Part shown: one piece after another, positions 24,228-35,295 of the stretch
Position numbering within the stretch: position 1 is the stretch's first letter
Layout of the letters: each line of letters opens with the position of its first letter
Source: Amycolatopsis deserti
GTDB lineage: Bacteria; Actinomycetota; Actinomycetes; Mycobacteriales; Pseudonocardiaceae
Length of the DNA: 64,000 nt
Assembly (NCBI RefSeq): GCF_014653945.1
Contig: NZ_BNAU01000003.1
Coordinates: 592,262 to 656,261, forward strand
Direction: 5' to 3'
Notes under the pieces: generated by a model
The model's database searches: none
What the model was told of the DNA's origin: nothing
Seen by the model: the letters and a program-made list of their open reading frames with translations, nothing else
Program-made: the position numbers and the translations under genes

Positions 24228-24710
24228 TCACGAGCCGGACTCCGGCGAAACATCGGTCACATCCGGTTCCCGGAAGACAACCCACTTGAGCATCACGAAG
24301 TTGATCGCGGTCGCGGTGCCCTGCGAGATCACCCACGCGACTGTCGGCTTGAACGCGAACTCGCCGAGCACGTGCAGCATCAGCGCGTTCACACCGACGG
24401 CGACGAAGAATGTGACGCCGTACAGCAGGACGAAGCCGCCGATCTGCCCCTTGCCGCCCTTGCGGCCACCGGAGAACGTGAACTTCCGGTTAAGGAAAAA
24501 TGCGGTCGTCGTACCGATGATGAAACTGATCGCGCGGGCGACCGTGTCCCACGGAGCGTAATCGAGACCCAGCGCTCGCAACCCGGTGTAGGTACCGAGA
24601 TCGAGCAACGCGCAAAATCCGCCGATCAGCGCGAATCGCACCAACTGGCCGAGCAGGCCCGGGCTCGCCTTCGCGGTCACTGCCTGCTCCTGCGGTTCCG
24701 TAGACACCAC
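24228..24710 (-). CDS. GtrA-family membrane protein (Rv3789-like)
   Basis: 160 residues, four membrane helices: LVRFALIGGFCALLDLGTY, ISFIIGTTTAFFLNRKFTF, VLLYGVTFFVAVGVNALML and VISQGTATAINFVMLKWVVF. The GtrA signature NRKFTF at the end of helix 2 and KWVVF at the end are clear. In M. tuberculosis Rv3789 lies next to dprE1 and was proposed either to help move decaprenyl-phospho-arabinose or to recruit AftA. Here it is divergent from dprE1 and shares a 94-base promoter region, so the same functional link holds. GTG start with GAGG about 6 bases upstream. Confidence 0.85.
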   Translation of the reverse strand: MVSTEPQEQAVTAKASPGLLGQLVRFALIGGFCALLDLGTYTGLRALGLDYAPWDTVARAISFIIGTTTAFFLNRKFTFSGGRKGGKGQIGGFVLLYGVTFFVAVGVNALMLHVLGEFAFKPTVAWVISQGTATAINFVMLKWVVFREPDVTDVSPESGS

Positions 24711-24791
24711 TGCACTACCTCACCAGCGTGCGATTTCCAGGACCGGAAAAGTGTAGAAGCGCCTCGGTCAAAGCCGCCCTTCGGGGATGGT

Positions 24792-24797
24792 TACCCT
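24792..24797 (+). promoter_or_regulatory. -10 box (TACCCT) of dprE1-dprE2, leaderless
   Basis: TACCCT ends 7 bases before the GTG at 24805 and decides that start over the ATG at 24787, which lies upstream of the -10 box. Confidence 0.45.
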
Positions 24798-24804
24798 GGT
24801 CCGG

Positions 24805-26178
24805 GTGAACACGACACCGCATACCGAGCGGCGGACACTCACCGGGTGGGGTCGCACCGCCCCGACCGTCGCAGACGTGCTGACCACGCCGGACGTGGAG
24901 ACGATCGCCCGCGCGGTGGCGCAGGCCGGCGAGCGCGGCGTGATCGCCCGCGGGCTCGGCCGCTCCTACGGGGACCCGGCGCAGAACGCCGGTGGACTCG
25001 TCATCGACATGACCGCCCTGAACACGATCCACTCGATCGACCCGGACACCGGTGAGGTCGACCTGGACGCCGGGGTGAGCCTCGACCAGCTGATGAAGGC
25101 CGCGCTGCCGTACGGCCTGTGGGTCCCGGTGCTGCCCGGAACGCGCCAGGTGACCATCGGTGGCGCGATCGCCAACGACATCCACGGCAAGAACCACCAC
25201 AGCGCGGGCAGCTTCGGCAACCACGTGCTGTCGATGGACCTGGTCACCGCGGACGGCCAGATCCGCACCCTCACCCCGGAGGGCCCGGAGTCCGAGCTGT
25301 TCTGGGCGACGGTCGCCGGCATCGGCCTGACCGGCATCATCGTGCGCGCGAAGATCCGCATGAAGAAGACCGAAAGCGCCTACTTCATCGTGGACGCCGA
25401 CCGCACGTCGAGCCTGGACGAGACCCTGGAGCTGTTCAGCAACGGGTCCGACCTGAACTACGACTACTCGATGTCGGTGCCGGACCTCATCAACTCCGAC
25501 AGCCGTCTCGGTCGTGCCACGTTCTCCCGCGGCTCGCTGGCGAAGCTGGACCAGCTGCCGCCGAAGCTGCGGGCCGATCCGCTGAAGTTCGACGCGCCGC
25601 AGCTGATGACGCTGCCCGACGTCTTCCCCAACGGCCTGGGCAACAAGCTCACGTTCGGGATGCTGAACAACATCTGGCAGCGCACGGTGCCGAAGAAGGG
25701 CGCGCGCGGCAAGATCCAGAACCTGACGCAGTTCTACCACCCGCTGGACATGCTCAGCGAGTGGAACCGCGCCTACGGTTCCAAGGGTTTCCTGCAGTAC
25801 CAGTTCTCCGTGCCGTTCGGCCGGGAGGACGCGCTCAAGGACCTGTGCCGCAAGATCGCGACGTCGGGTCACTACTCGTTCCTGAACGTGTTCAAGCGGA
25901 TGGGCGAGGGCAACCGCGCGCCGCTGTCCTGGCCGTCGCCGGGCTGGATGCTGTCGGTGGACTTCCCGATCAAGGACGGCCTGGGCCGCTTCTGCACCGA
26001 ACTCGACGAAGACGTCCTGGCGGCCGGTGGCCGGCTGTACACCGCGAAGGACTCGCGCACCACGCCGGAGACCTTCGCGAAGATGTACCCCCGGCTGGAG
26101 GAGTGGCGCAAGATCCGCCAGTCGGTCGACCCCGAGGGCGTGTTCGCGTCCGACATGAGCCGGAGGCTTGAACTGTGA
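24805..26178 (+). CDS. dprE1: Decaprenylphosphoryl-beta-D-ribose oxidase DprE1
   Basis: 457 residues of the vanillyl-alcohol-oxidase FAD family. The FAD domain has [23 protein letters not shown] and [21 protein letters not shown] (His equivalent to M. tuberculosis His132), then [12 protein letters not shown]. The C-terminal substrate domain contains [17 protein letters not shown] and [11 protein letters not shown]. In M. tuberculosis the last segment holds Cys387, the covalent target of benzothiazinones; here it is Ser384 (TCG, 25954-25956). DprE1 oxidises decaprenylphosphoryl-ribose to the 2-keto form in making the arabinose donor. It overlaps dprE2 by GTGA. Confidence 0.95.
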   Translation: MNTTPHTERRTLTGWGRTAPTVADVLTTPDVETIARAVAQAGERGVIARGLGRSYGDPAQNAGGLVIDMTALNTIHSIDPDTGEVDLDAGVSLDQLMKAALPYGLWVPVLPGTRQVTIGGAIANDIHGKNHHSAGSFGNHVLSMDLVTADGQIRTLTPEGPESELFWATVAGIGLTGIIVRAKIRMKKTESAYFIVDADRTSSLDETLELFSNGSDLNYDYSMSVPDLINSDSRLGRATFSRGSLAKLDQLPPKLRADPLKFDAPQLMTLPDVFPNGLGNKLTFGMLNNIWQRTVPKKGARGKIQNLTQFYHPLDMLSEWNRAYGSKGFLQYQFSVPFGREDALKDLCRKIATSGHYSFLNVFKRMGEGNRAPLSWPSPGWMLSVDFPIKDGLGRFCTELDEDVLAAGGRLYTAKDSRTTPETFAKMYPRLEEWRKIRQSVDPEGVFASDMSRRLEL

Positions 26179-26933
26179 TCGACGCTGTTGGCAACCCCCA
26201 GTCCCTGCTGCTGCTCGGCGGCACGTCCGACATCGCGCTGGCGATCGCGCGGAAGTACCTGAGCGACGCGCCGGAGCTGCGTGTCGTGCTGGCCGCGCGG
26301 GCGTCCGAGCGCCGCAAGCTGGCCGCGGAGAAGCTGCGCGCGGCCGGCGCCACGGTGTCCGAAGTGGACTTCGACGCGACGGACACCGCCTCCCACCCCG
26401 CGGTGCTGGACCAGGCGTTCTCGGCCGGGGACATCGACGTGGCCGTGGTGGCGTTCGGCCTGCTCGGCGACAACGAGGAGGCGTGGCAGAACCACGCCAC
26501 CGCGGTCGAGCTGGCGACGGTGAACTACACGGCGGCGGTGTCGGTCGGCGTGGCGCTGGCGGACAAACTCAAGAAGCAGGGCCACGGCTCGGTGATCGCG
26601 CTGTCCTCTGTGGCCGGTGAGCGCGTGCGGCGGTCGAACTTCGTGTACGGCTCGACGAAGGCCGGGTTCGACGGGTTCTACCTGGGCCTTGGCGAGGCGC
26701 TGGCGCCGTTCGGCGTCAAGGTGACGGTCGTGCGGCCGGGCCAGGTCAAGACGAAGATGACCGAGGGCCTGGGCAAGGCGCCGCTGGAGCAGACGGCCGA
26801 ACAGGTCGCCGAGATCGCCGTGGACGCCGCGCGCAAGGGCAAGGACCTGGTGTGGGCGCCGGCGCAGTTCCGCGCGGTGATGTCGATCCTGCGGCACGTG
26901 CCGCGGCCGATCTTCCGCAAGCTGCCCATCTGA
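26175..26933 (+). CDS. dprE2: Decaprenylphosphoryl-2-keto-erythro-pentose reductase DprE2
   Basis: 252-residue short-chain dehydrogenase. The cofactor site is [19 protein letters not shown], with FDATD and [11 protein letters not shown]. The catalytic set is Ser in [10 protein letters not shown], Tyr and Lys in [13 protein letters not shown]. The C-terminal [13 protein letters not shown] is standard for the family. It reduces the DprE1 product with NADH to give decaprenylphosphoryl-arabinose, the sole donor for arabinan synthesis. The GTG start overlaps the dprE1 stop by 4 bases, as expected for obligate partners. A strong bidirectional terminator follows. Confidence 0.94.
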   Translation: MIDAVGNPQSLLLLGGTSDIALAIARKYLSDAPELRVVLAARASERRKLAAEKLRAAGATVSEVDFDATDTASHPAVLDQAFSAGDIDVAVVAFGLLGDNEEAWQNHATAVELATVNYTAAVSVGVALADKLKKQGHGSVIALSSVAGERVRRSNFVYGSTKAGFDGFYLGLGEALAPFGVKVTVVRPGQVKTKMTEGLGKAPLEQTAEQVAEIAVDAARKGKDLVWAPAQFRAVMSILRHVPRPIFRKLPI

Positions 26934-26944
26934 TCGTTCCACGA

Positions 26945-26984
26945 AAAAACGCCCCGGGCACCGCGATGGGCCCGGGGCGTTTTT
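26945..26984. terminator. Bidirectional Rho-independent terminator
   Basis: A 15-bp perfect stem (26945-26959 AAAAACGCCCCGGGC with 26970-26984 GCCCGGGGCGTTTTT) and a 10-nt loop. An A-tract on one side and a T-tract on the other make it work in both directions, ending dprE1-dprE2 on the plus strand and the glf operon on the minus strand. Confidence 0.92.
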
Positions 26985-26989
26985 CGTGT

Positions 26990-27523
26990 TCAGGCCACGC
27001 AACCCGCTGCCGTGGCCGCCACCGGGAGCCAGGCTTTCAGGAAGGCGACGAGGGCGTCCCGCCGCGCCGGGATCTCCTCGGGCACCGGTTCGGCGCGCTC
27101 CAGCCCGACGAAGCCCACGAACAGCCGCGGCTCGCCCTCGTACGTGCACTCGGCCGACGCCTGCGCCCCGTCGTTCGCGACCGCGGCCGCCTTCCCCACC
27201 CCCGCGACCGGGGTGGGATTTCCGCGGTTCGCCAGCTTCCAGCCCTCCTCGGCCAGCACGTCCCAGTCCCGTGGCGCCACGCCGTGGCCGAGGTAGAGCA
27301 CGGTGCTGTTGTCCACCTCGACCCGGCAGGACCCGCTCCCGGCGCCCAGGTCGGTGCTCCGGTCGGCGATCTGCTCCCCGCCCGGCAGCAGCGGCGCGAG
27401 CACGGCGGGGTCCACCGGGACGCCGCACACGCGCTCGGGCACGGCGTACTCCCGGGACTGCTCGCACCCGGCCACGGTGACGGCCAGCGCGGCGGCCACC
27501 CCGGCCAGCGCGAATGCACGCAT
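26990..27523 (-). CDS. Putative lipoprotein, last gene of glf operon
   Basis: 177 residues. A lipoprotein signal (MRAFALAGVAAALAVTVAGC, lipobox Val-Ala-Gly-Cys20) is followed by a mature domain with further Cys (RVCGVPV, GSCRVEV, AECTYEG, GCVA) that could form two disulfides. The segment RVCGVPVDP...L.PLLPGGEQI resembles small secreted solute-binding-like actinobacterial lipoproteins of unknown role. GGGAG lies 7 bases before the ATG. It starts 26 bases after the GT-C gene, and the bidirectional terminator lies a few bases beyond its stop. The context suggests a cell-wall role, but none can be read from sequence. Confidence 0.75.
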   Translation of the reverse strand: MRAFALAGVAAALAVTVAGCEQSREYAVPERVCGVPVDPAVLAPLLPGGEQIADRSTDLGAGSGSCRVEVDNSTVLYLGHGVAPRDWDVLAEEGWKLANRGNPTPVAGVGKAAAVANDGAQASAECTYEGEPRLFVGFVGLERAEPVPEEIPARRDALVAFLKAWLPVAATAAGCVA

Positions 27524-27549
27524 CGTCCAGTCTCCCGATGGAACCGAGG

Positions 27550-29682
27550 TTATTGGCTCAGCCAGTAACCGTAGGAGGTGTAGTCCGGGTACGGGTTCAG
27601 CAGCGGGCGCGGCTGCTGGATCTCGATGTGCGCCGAGGGGTCGGTGATCAGCTCCGCGGGGATCGTGAAGCTGTAGGTCGACCACACGCCGTCCCGCTCG
27701 TCGCGGGTCCACACGCCCGCGTCCACGCCGTTGACCAGCACCCGCATGTCGAACACCGTGCCGTGCATCGCGGTGCGGGAGGTGATCGTCAGGGGGCGGC
27801 CGGGCACCAGGTTGTGCGCCGTGAACGCCTCGCCACCCACGATGGGGCGGAAACTGTCGATCACGTCGCCCACGCGGCCCAGCGACGTCCACGGCTGCGC
27901 GCCCACCTGGGCCGCCACCGGCGCGTACCCGTGCTCAGCCTCGCTGCGCAGGTCGCCCACGTTCACGTAGTCCCGCAGCTCACCGGGCACCGCCTGCTCG
28001 TCGCCGCTGCCGGCCAGCGACCAGTCCGCCTCGTAGACGCTCAGCCACCGGAACGGCACGATCAAGCGCCCGCCGAGGTCCGGCTGCGCCTGCACCTCGA
28101 AGTTCATCTCCGCCGGCGTCCGCAGCACCCCGACGTCCTTCAGCGGCTCCATCGACGGGCCGGGCGCCGGGTCGTACACCGCGAAGTAGGCCGGCCGCTG
28201 CGCCGCGGGAAGGTGCTTCAGCGCCTCGTACAGCGAACCGGTGCCGTTGTTCGCCGGCGCCGCGAACCCGTTGGTGCCCAGGCCGATCAGATCCAGCACC
28301 CGGTGCTCGCCGAAGTAGGCGACCGCGCCCACGTCCTTCACCGCGACGATCGCCTCCGGCGGCAGGTTTCCGCGCACCCACTGCGCCACCGACACGTCCG
28401 TGTCGCGGATCGCCGCCGTCGCCCGGCCGAAGCGGACCGACCAGCTGGGCAGCGTCGCGAGCGACAGCACCAGCACCACCACCAGAGCGCCGTGCAGCGA
28501 AATGCGCCGGGCGCGCTCGCGGGCGGCGATCCGGCTCAGCCCGTACACGCCGATCACCACGAACAGGACGAACACCGGCATGAACGGCTGCACGTACCGC
28601 AGCTCGTGCACCAGCGCGGTGTTCAAAGTGGACACCGATACCAGGATCAGCAGCAAGCCGGCCGCCAGCGCGTACAGCATCGGCCGCCAGGTCGGCCGCG
28701 TGAGGAACACGTAGACCATCCCCGCCGCGAACACCAGCAGCGCGCCCGGGAACGCGTAGTCCTGCCCGTCGAACCCCAGGAAGATGTTCAGGAACCCGCG
28801 CGCGTTGGCCATCGTGCGGTCGGTGAACTCGCTGAACCAGAACAGCGGCCGGTCGTGCAGGAACGACTTCGACTGGATGCCGTTCGCCGACGCCGTTCCA
28901 GTCGCGATCTTGTAGAACAGCAGCTGGGCCGCGCCGACCGCGATCGGCAGCAGTGTCCACAGTGCCCGCGGCACCGCCCGGCGCGGACGCGTCATGTGCC
29001 GGTGCGCCCACACCGTCCACAGTGCCGCGAACGCGAGCGTCACCGCCAGGATCAGGCCCTCGGTGCGTACCAGCGCCAGCAGACCGCCCAGCACCGGCGT
29101 CCACCGGAACCGCGCCCACGGCTGCTCGGTCACGAACGCCAGCAGCGTCGCGACCACCAGCAGCATGACCAGGCCGACCTCCATGCCGCTGGCCGAGCCC
29201 CACGCCAGCGGGCCGCTCAGCGCGACCAGGACACCCGACCACACCCCGACCGAACGCGACACCAACTTCGTGCCCAGCACCGTGACCAGCCCGGTCGCCA
29301 GCGCGAAGCACAGGATGCCGAAGCCGGTCGCGAAGGCCAGGAAGAACGTGCCCTGGAAACCCACCGCGTACGCGGCGCCGAGCACCAGCGCGTACAGCAG
29401 GCTGCTCGCCCCAGCGCTGATCTCGTCGCCGGCGTTGAACTGGAAGAAGTGCCCCAGGCCCAGCTGACGCCCGTACTGCAGGTGGATGTAGACGTCGTCG
29501 AGCGGCGCGATCAGCTTGCCCTGGTTCCAGGCCAGGCCGCTCGCGACGAACACGACGCCGACCAGCGCGGCCAGCGTTGCGGTGAGCCAGAAGGCCCGGT
29601 CGCCGGGCAGTACGCGGCGCGGCCGGCGGGTGGTGCGGTCGACCTCGTCCGAACGGTCCAGAACTTGTGTCACTTCACGCAC
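27550..29682 (-). CDS. GT-C-type membrane glycosyltransferase, putative arabinosyltransferase-like
   Basis: 710 residues. After a charged N-terminus there are about eleven membrane helices (30-430), then a soluble exported domain of some 270 residues. The first outer loop holds LIAPLDDVYIHLQYGRQL, an Asp-Asp pair at the position used catalytically by GT-C enzymes, followed by FNAGDEISAGASSLLYALVLG, which recalls the DD...FN.GERV..NTS pattern of AftB. The C-terminal part contains a beta-rich module that could bind glycan. Position after aftA suggests a late arabinan or other wall-sugar transferase using a polyprenyl-phosphate donor. Identity with AftB is not shown. Confidence 0.65.
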   Translation of the reverse strand: MREVTQVLDRSDEVDRTTRRPRRVLPGDRAFWLTATLAALVGVVFVASGLAWNQGKLIAPLDDVYIHLQYGRQLGLGHFFQFNAGDEISAGASSLLYALVLGAAYAVGFQGTFFLAFATGFGILCFALATGLVTVLGTKLVSRSVGVWSGVLVALSGPLAWGSASGMEVGLVMLLVVATLLAFVTEQPWARFRWTPVLGGLLALVRTEGLILAVTLAFAALWTVWAHRHMTRPRRAVPRALWTLLPIAVGAAQLLFYKIATGTASANGIQSKSFLHDRPLFWFSEFTDRTMANARGFLNIFLGFDGQDYAFPGALLVFAAGMVYVFLTRPTWRPMLYALAAGLLLILVSVSTLNTALVHELRYVQPFMPVFVLFVVIGVYGLSRIAARERARRISLHGALVVVLVLSLATLPSWSVRFGRATAAIRDTDVSVAQWVRGNLPPEAIVAVKDVGAVAYFGEHRVLDLIGLGTNGFAAPANNGTGSLYEALKHLPAAQRPAYFAVYDPAPGPSMEPLKDVGVLRTPAEMNFEVQAQPDLGGRLIVPFRWLSVYEADWSLAGSGDEQAVPGELRDYVNVGDLRSEAEHGYAPVAAQVGAQPWTSLGRVGDVIDSFRPIVGGEAFTAHNLVPGRPLTITSRTAMHGTVFDMRVLVNGVDAGVWTRDERDGVWSTYSFTIPAELITDPSAHIEIQQPRPLLNPYPDYTSYGYWLSQ

Positions 29683-29709
29683 ACGCCCTGGCCCGGTTCC
29701 GTGGTTGCC

Positions 29710-30489
29710 TCATCGGGCCAGGCTATCCCGCGACTCTCGCCACTGGTCGAACAGCAGGTCCCGGTGCAACTCGTGGTAGCGCGCCAGGTCGAAGATGTGC
29801 ACGGTCTTGGACCAGCGGCCGTCGTCGCCGGGCCGGAACCCGTCCGCCTCGGCGCGCTCGAAGTCGCTGCCCAGGTAGTGCACGCCGACCGAACCGTCCA
29901 ATGTGATCCCGGCGACCTCGCACGAGTAGCCGAGGTACTCCGCGCGCGTGCTCACCTCGGCGACCCGGCCGCCTTCGGTCTCCAGCACCCCGGAGCGCGG
30001 TCGGCCCGCGACGACCGCCGCCTGGCCGTTGGGCCAGCCGCCGTGCAGCGGGATCCCCTCGACCGGCCGCGCGAACCGCGCCGCGCGCCACCGCGTGAAC
30101 AGCAGGTCGTTCTGCCGTTCCGCGTAGTCGCGGAGATCACGCATGTCGACGGTCTTGTAGTACTCGTAGGAGTTCTCCTGCACGAAACCGTTGATCGTGG
30201 CCCATTCGTTATCCCATTCGGCGTCCAGCACGCGGGCGGTGCCGTTGTCGAATGCCGCGTCGACCATCACGCGGTGGTCCCGGTAGCTGGCGTAGACCTG
30301 CACCGAGAAAACGCGTTCACACATCTCCACCGGAACCGCGCCGGCGAGTTCCTGACGCGGGAACGGCGCCGGTCTCGCGTCGCGCACCTGCGGGAAGTGC
30401 ACGTAATTTTCGCCCGCCGCATACGAAACCGGGTAGGACACGCCGTCCACGACGGCGATCGTGCCGGTGCGGTACAGGGGGTAGGTCAC
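29710..30489 (-). CDS. Conserved hypothetical with internal repeat, in arabinogalactan operon
   Basis: 259 residues from GTG at 30489, chosen for the strong AGAGGGGG 7 bases upstream. It contains two similar halves: YYKTVDMRDLRDYAERQNDL followed by LFTRWRAAR, and SKTVHIFDLARYHELHRDLL followed by FDQWRESR, each preceded by a beta-rich stretch. There is no signal peptide or membrane helix, so it is probably cytoplasmic. I recognise no family. It sits between aftA and the GT-C gene in one transcription unit. Confidence 0.7.
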   Translation of the reverse strand: MTYPLYRTGTIAVVDGVSYPVSYAAGENYVHFPQVRDARPAPFPRQELAGAVPVEMCERVFSVQVYASYRDHRVMVDAAFDNGTARVLDAEWDNEWATINGFVQENSYEYYKTVDMRDLRDYAERQNDLLFTRWRAARFARPVEGIPLHGGWPNGQAAVVAGRPRSGVLETEGGRVAEVSTRAEYLGYSCEVAGITLDGSVGVHYLGSDFERAEADGFRPGDDGRWSKTVHIFDLARYHELHRDLLFDQWRESRDSLAR

Positions 30490-30557
30490 GCCGGTGCCCC
30501 CTCTGCGTTTTCCGACCAACAGGTGTGTGCGGAGCAGTTTACGAGAAACTCACACAT

Positions 30558-32516
30558 TCAGCTAATCGGTGGTGCCGAAGAGTCCACGATCACGGTGAAC
30601 GGTCCGACGTCGCGCCGCTCGAACCCGGGCGCGGTGAACAGTTCCGGCGCGAATTCGATCTCGTCCACGCGGATCGGCACCGCGCGCGGGAACGTGTCGG
30701 ACACGACCGGCGCGAGCAGTTTCCCGTCGTCGGCGCGGCGCAGCACGAAGACGTTGGGCGCCTGGTGCGGGTTCGCGCGCAGCCGCGCGAGCAGGTCGGC
30801 CGAGTCCCGGGCCGTCGCCCAGGACCGGATCTCCTCGTTGCGCTGCGCGTATCCGGCCAGCGGGTTCGCGTAGTGCGGCGTGGTCTGCTGGAAGCCCCAG
30901 TAGGGCTGGAACGACAGCAGCCGGTCGTGCGCGGAGAAGACGATGTTGCCGCTCGCCGGGCGTCCGGTCAGCTCGGCGATCGTGGTGATCAGCTCGGGCG
31001 TCCAGTACCCGTCCTGCTTCGGGTCGTGCCCGAAGCTCGCGGTCCAGCCGTCCGGGTAGTAGTCGGACTCGGCGGTGTCCACCGCGTCCTTCATCGACGA
31101 GCCGACGACGGTCTGGGACACCGAAACGGCGCCGAGCACGGCCAGCACGAACGCGACCGTCCGCACCGGGCGGATCCGGCCGATCAGTTTCGGCAGCACC
31201 CGCACCAGCTCGACCAGCGCGAACACCCCGGCCACCGCGAGGACCACGTCGATGGTCACGATGAACCGGAACGACAGCAGCGTGGTGCGGACCAGCAGCG
31301 CGAGGTTCGACAACGCGAACCAGACGTAGACCAGCACGGTCAGCACGAGCAGCACGAACGCGACCGGGTCGCGGCGGGCGCGCAGCACCAGCCAGACCAG
31401 CCCGGCCAGGCACAGCAGCCCGAACGCGCTCGCCGAGGTGAACGGCGTCGGGAAGTAGGCGCTGATCTCGGGCAGGAAGTGCGCGGCGACGTTCGGCTGG
31501 CCCAGCCCGCCGGCCAGGATGAACGGACCCCAGGTGATCAGGGCCAGCACCGCGGTGACCACGCCGATCGCGACCAGGCGCAGCAACAGCCGCTTGAGCA
31601 CCGGCCCGACGGGTTCGCCGGCGCGGACGTCCAGCGCGAGCACGGCCAGCGCCAGCACCACCACGGCGACCACGCCGAACGCGACGTGCAGCGTGTAGGT
31701 GACCGCCGAAAAGCCCAGGTAGACGCCGATCAGCAGGAGCGTCCAGGCCGGCACCCGCTCGCGGGAGCGCAGCGCGTGCCAGGCCAGCAGCATGATCGGC
31801 GGCAGCCACGCGGTGGTCGGCCAGGCGTAGGGCTCCTCTGGGCCGAGCGCGACGAACCCGGCCAGCACCGTGGCGACCGAGGCCAGCAGCGCCATCCGGC
31901 GGCGCACGACCAGGCTCCACAGCACGAACGCGACCACCCCGGACACCGCGGCCCAGGTGATCGAGTACGGCTTGTAGGCGGCCCAGCCCTCCAGGCCGAG
32001 CAGGTTCGCGAAGCGACCGCCCAGCCAGAACCAGCCGCCCGGGTAGTAGGCGGCCAGGCCGTGGTAGTTCACGTCGGCCAGCCCGGCCGTCTCGGTCAGG
32101 CGCTCCATGTACTGCAGGCGGAACGTGTTGTCCACGCTGGAACCGCCGAGGAAGAACCGGGTGCCCTGCAGCGGGATCGCCAGCAGCAGGGTGGACAGCG
32201 CGGTCAGCGCCGCCCAGCTGCCGCCCAGGCGCACCCACAGCGGCCAGCGGGCCGCGCCGCTGTAGGCCAGCGACCCGAACAGCACGACGACGATCACCGT
32301 GACGGCCAGGTTGACCAGCGCGTCCGGCACGTACGTGCCCGGGTCGACGCCCAGCTTGTTCGAGCCGAACTGCAGCACCAGGCTGAACACGACCGCCGCG
32401 AGCGTGCCGAGCACGAGCTCGGCCAGGGTGCGGCCGGGTCCGAGCCGGGTCAGCGGGCGGCGCGGTGCGGGTTCGGTCGACGTGCCGCCGCCGGGCCGGG
32501 CCAACGTGGTCGTCAC
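30558..32516 (-). CDS. aftA: Galactan 5-O-arabinofuranosyltransferase AftA
   Basis: 652 residues, GT-C fold. About eleven to thirteen membrane helices are followed by an exported C-terminal domain. Segments shared with Rv3792: GGSSVDNTFRLQYMERLTET with catalytic Asp in loop 1, AAYYPGGWFWLGGR, YKPYSITW, RTTLLSFRFI, and in the C-terminal domain FQPYWGFQQTTPHYANPLAG. AftA adds the first arabinofuranose to galactan from decaprenylphosphoryl-arabinose. In M. tuberculosis aftA follows dprE2, whereas here it follows ubiA and overlaps it by GTGA, so the donor-making and donor-using genes are directly coupled. Confidence 0.9.
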   Translation of the reverse strand: MTTTLARPGGGTSTEPAPRRPLTRLGPGRTLAELVLGTLAAVVFSLVLQFGSNKLGVDPGTYVPDALVNLAVTVIVVVLFGSLAYSGAARWPLWVRLGGSWAALTALSTLLLAIPLQGTRFFLGGSSVDNTFRLQYMERLTETAGLADVNYHGLAAYYPGGWFWLGGRFANLLGLEGWAAYKPYSITWAAVSGVVAFVLWSLVVRRRMALLASVATVLAGFVALGPEEPYAWPTTAWLPPIMLLAWHALRSRERVPAWTLLLIGVYLGFSAVTYTLHVAFGVVAVVVLALAVLALDVRAGEPVGPVLKRLLLRLVAIGVVTAVLALITWGPFILAGGLGQPNVAAHFLPEISAYFPTPFTSASAFGLLCLAGLVWLVLRARRDPVAFVLLVLTVLVYVWFALSNLALLVRTTLLSFRFIVTIDVVLAVAGVFALVELVRVLPKLIGRIRPVRTVAFVLAVLGAVSVSQTVVGSSMKDAVDTAESDYYPDGWTASFGHDPKQDGYWTPELITTIAELTGRPASGNIVFSAHDRLLSFQPYWGFQQTTPHYANPLAGYAQRNEEIRSWATARDSADLLARLRANPHQAPNVFVLRRADDGKLLAPVVSDTFPRAVPIRVDEIEFAPELFTAPGFERRDVGPFTVIVDSSAPPIS

Positions 32517-33499
32517 AGGTAGAAGGTCATCCCGAGGGTGGCGACCCACAGCACACCCAGGACCTGCAGGATGCGGTCCTTGAGCACGATCTCGTCGGGC
32601 GCGCCCGCGGTGCCGCCGTCGACGTCGACCGCGTACCGCAGCACGGCGATCACGAACGGCACCATCGAGATGACCGGCCACACCGACTGGTCGGCGCCCT
32701 CACGCAGCTCGAACGCCCACAGCGAGTACGACATGATCAGGATCGCCGCCGCGGTCGCCCACACGAACCGCAGGTAGCTGGCCGAGTACTTCTTCAGCGA
32801 CGAGCGGATCTTCGCCCCGGTGCGCTCGAAGAGCATGATCTCGGCGTAGCGCTTGCCCGCCACCATGAACAGCGAACCGAACGCCGTGACCAGCAGGAAC
32901 CACTGCGACAGCGCGATGCCGGCGGCGACACCACCGGCGATCGAGCGCATCAGGAAGCCCGATCCGACGATCGCCAGGTCGATCACCGGCTGGTGCTTGA
33001 GGCCGAAGCAGTAGCCCAGCTGGACCGCCTCGTAGACCCCCAGCACGATGGCCAGTTCGGGGCTGGCCAGGAACGACAGCGCCAGGCCGGCGCCGAAGAA
33101 CAGCACCGCGGCCAGGTACGCGACCGGCACCGGCACGATCCCGGCCGCGATCGGCCGGTTCCGCTTGGTCGGGTGCGCCTTGTCGGCCTCCACGTCGACC
33201 GCGTCGTTGATCAGGTACACCGACGACGCGACCAGGCTGAACGCCACGAACGCGATGACCGCGTCGAGCAGCACCGAGCCGTTGGTGATCTGGGCCGCGG
33301 TGAACGGCGCGACGAAGACCAGGACGTTCTTCGCCCACTGCTTCGGCCGCGCGGTCTTGGCGACGCCGAGGACCATGTGCACCGGGCCGCGCTTGACCGC
33401 CGGAGCCGGCTCCGCCGGTTCCACCGTCTTCGCTTCGGCCGTTTCGCTGGTTTCGTCCACGATCTCGGCTTCCGCGGCGTTGTTCACTGATTTGGTCAC
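32513..33499 (-). CDS. ubiA: Decaprenyl-phosphate phosphoribosyltransferase (UbiA family, Rv3806c-like)
   Basis: 328 residues from GTG at 33499 (GGG-rich site upstream). An acidic, Glu/Ala-rich N-terminal tail of about 45 residues, longer than in mycobacteria, precedes nine membrane helices. The prenyltransferase motifs are YLINDAVDVEADKAHPTKRN (NDxxDxxxD, metal and phosphoribose binding) and a second polar loop GKRYAEIMLFERTGAKIR. The enzyme joins PRPP to decaprenyl phosphate, the committed step toward the arabinose donor. The PAP2 phosphatase just upstream removes the resulting 5-phosphate. Confidence 0.92.
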   Translation of the reverse strand: MTKSVNNAAEAEIVDETSETAEAKTVEPAEPAPAVKRGPVHMVLGVAKTARPKQWAKNVLVFVAPFTAAQITNGSVLLDAVIAFVAFSLVASSVYLINDAVDVEADKAHPTKRNRPIAAGIVPVPVAYLAAVLFFGAGLALSFLASPELAIVLGVYEAVQLGYCFGLKHQPVIDLAIVGSGFLMRSIAGGVAAGIALSQWFLLVTAFGSLFMVAGKRYAEIMLFERTGAKIRSSLKKYSASYLRFVWATAAAILIMSYSLWAFELREGADQSVWPVISMVPFVIAVLRYAVDVDGGTAGAPDEIVLKDRILQVLGVLWVATLGMTFYL

Positions 33500-33509
33500 G
33501 GGTGGTTCC

Positions 33510-35292
<1,783 letters not shown>

Positions 35293-35295
35293 TCA

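Noticed and set aside
27514..30873. Plus-strand open frame of over 1100 codons
   Set aside because: It is antisense to the GT-C gene, the repeat protein and aftA, whose products have clear domains. The plus-strand product is only Arg/His/Gln/Pro-rich, as expected from complementing high-GC codons.
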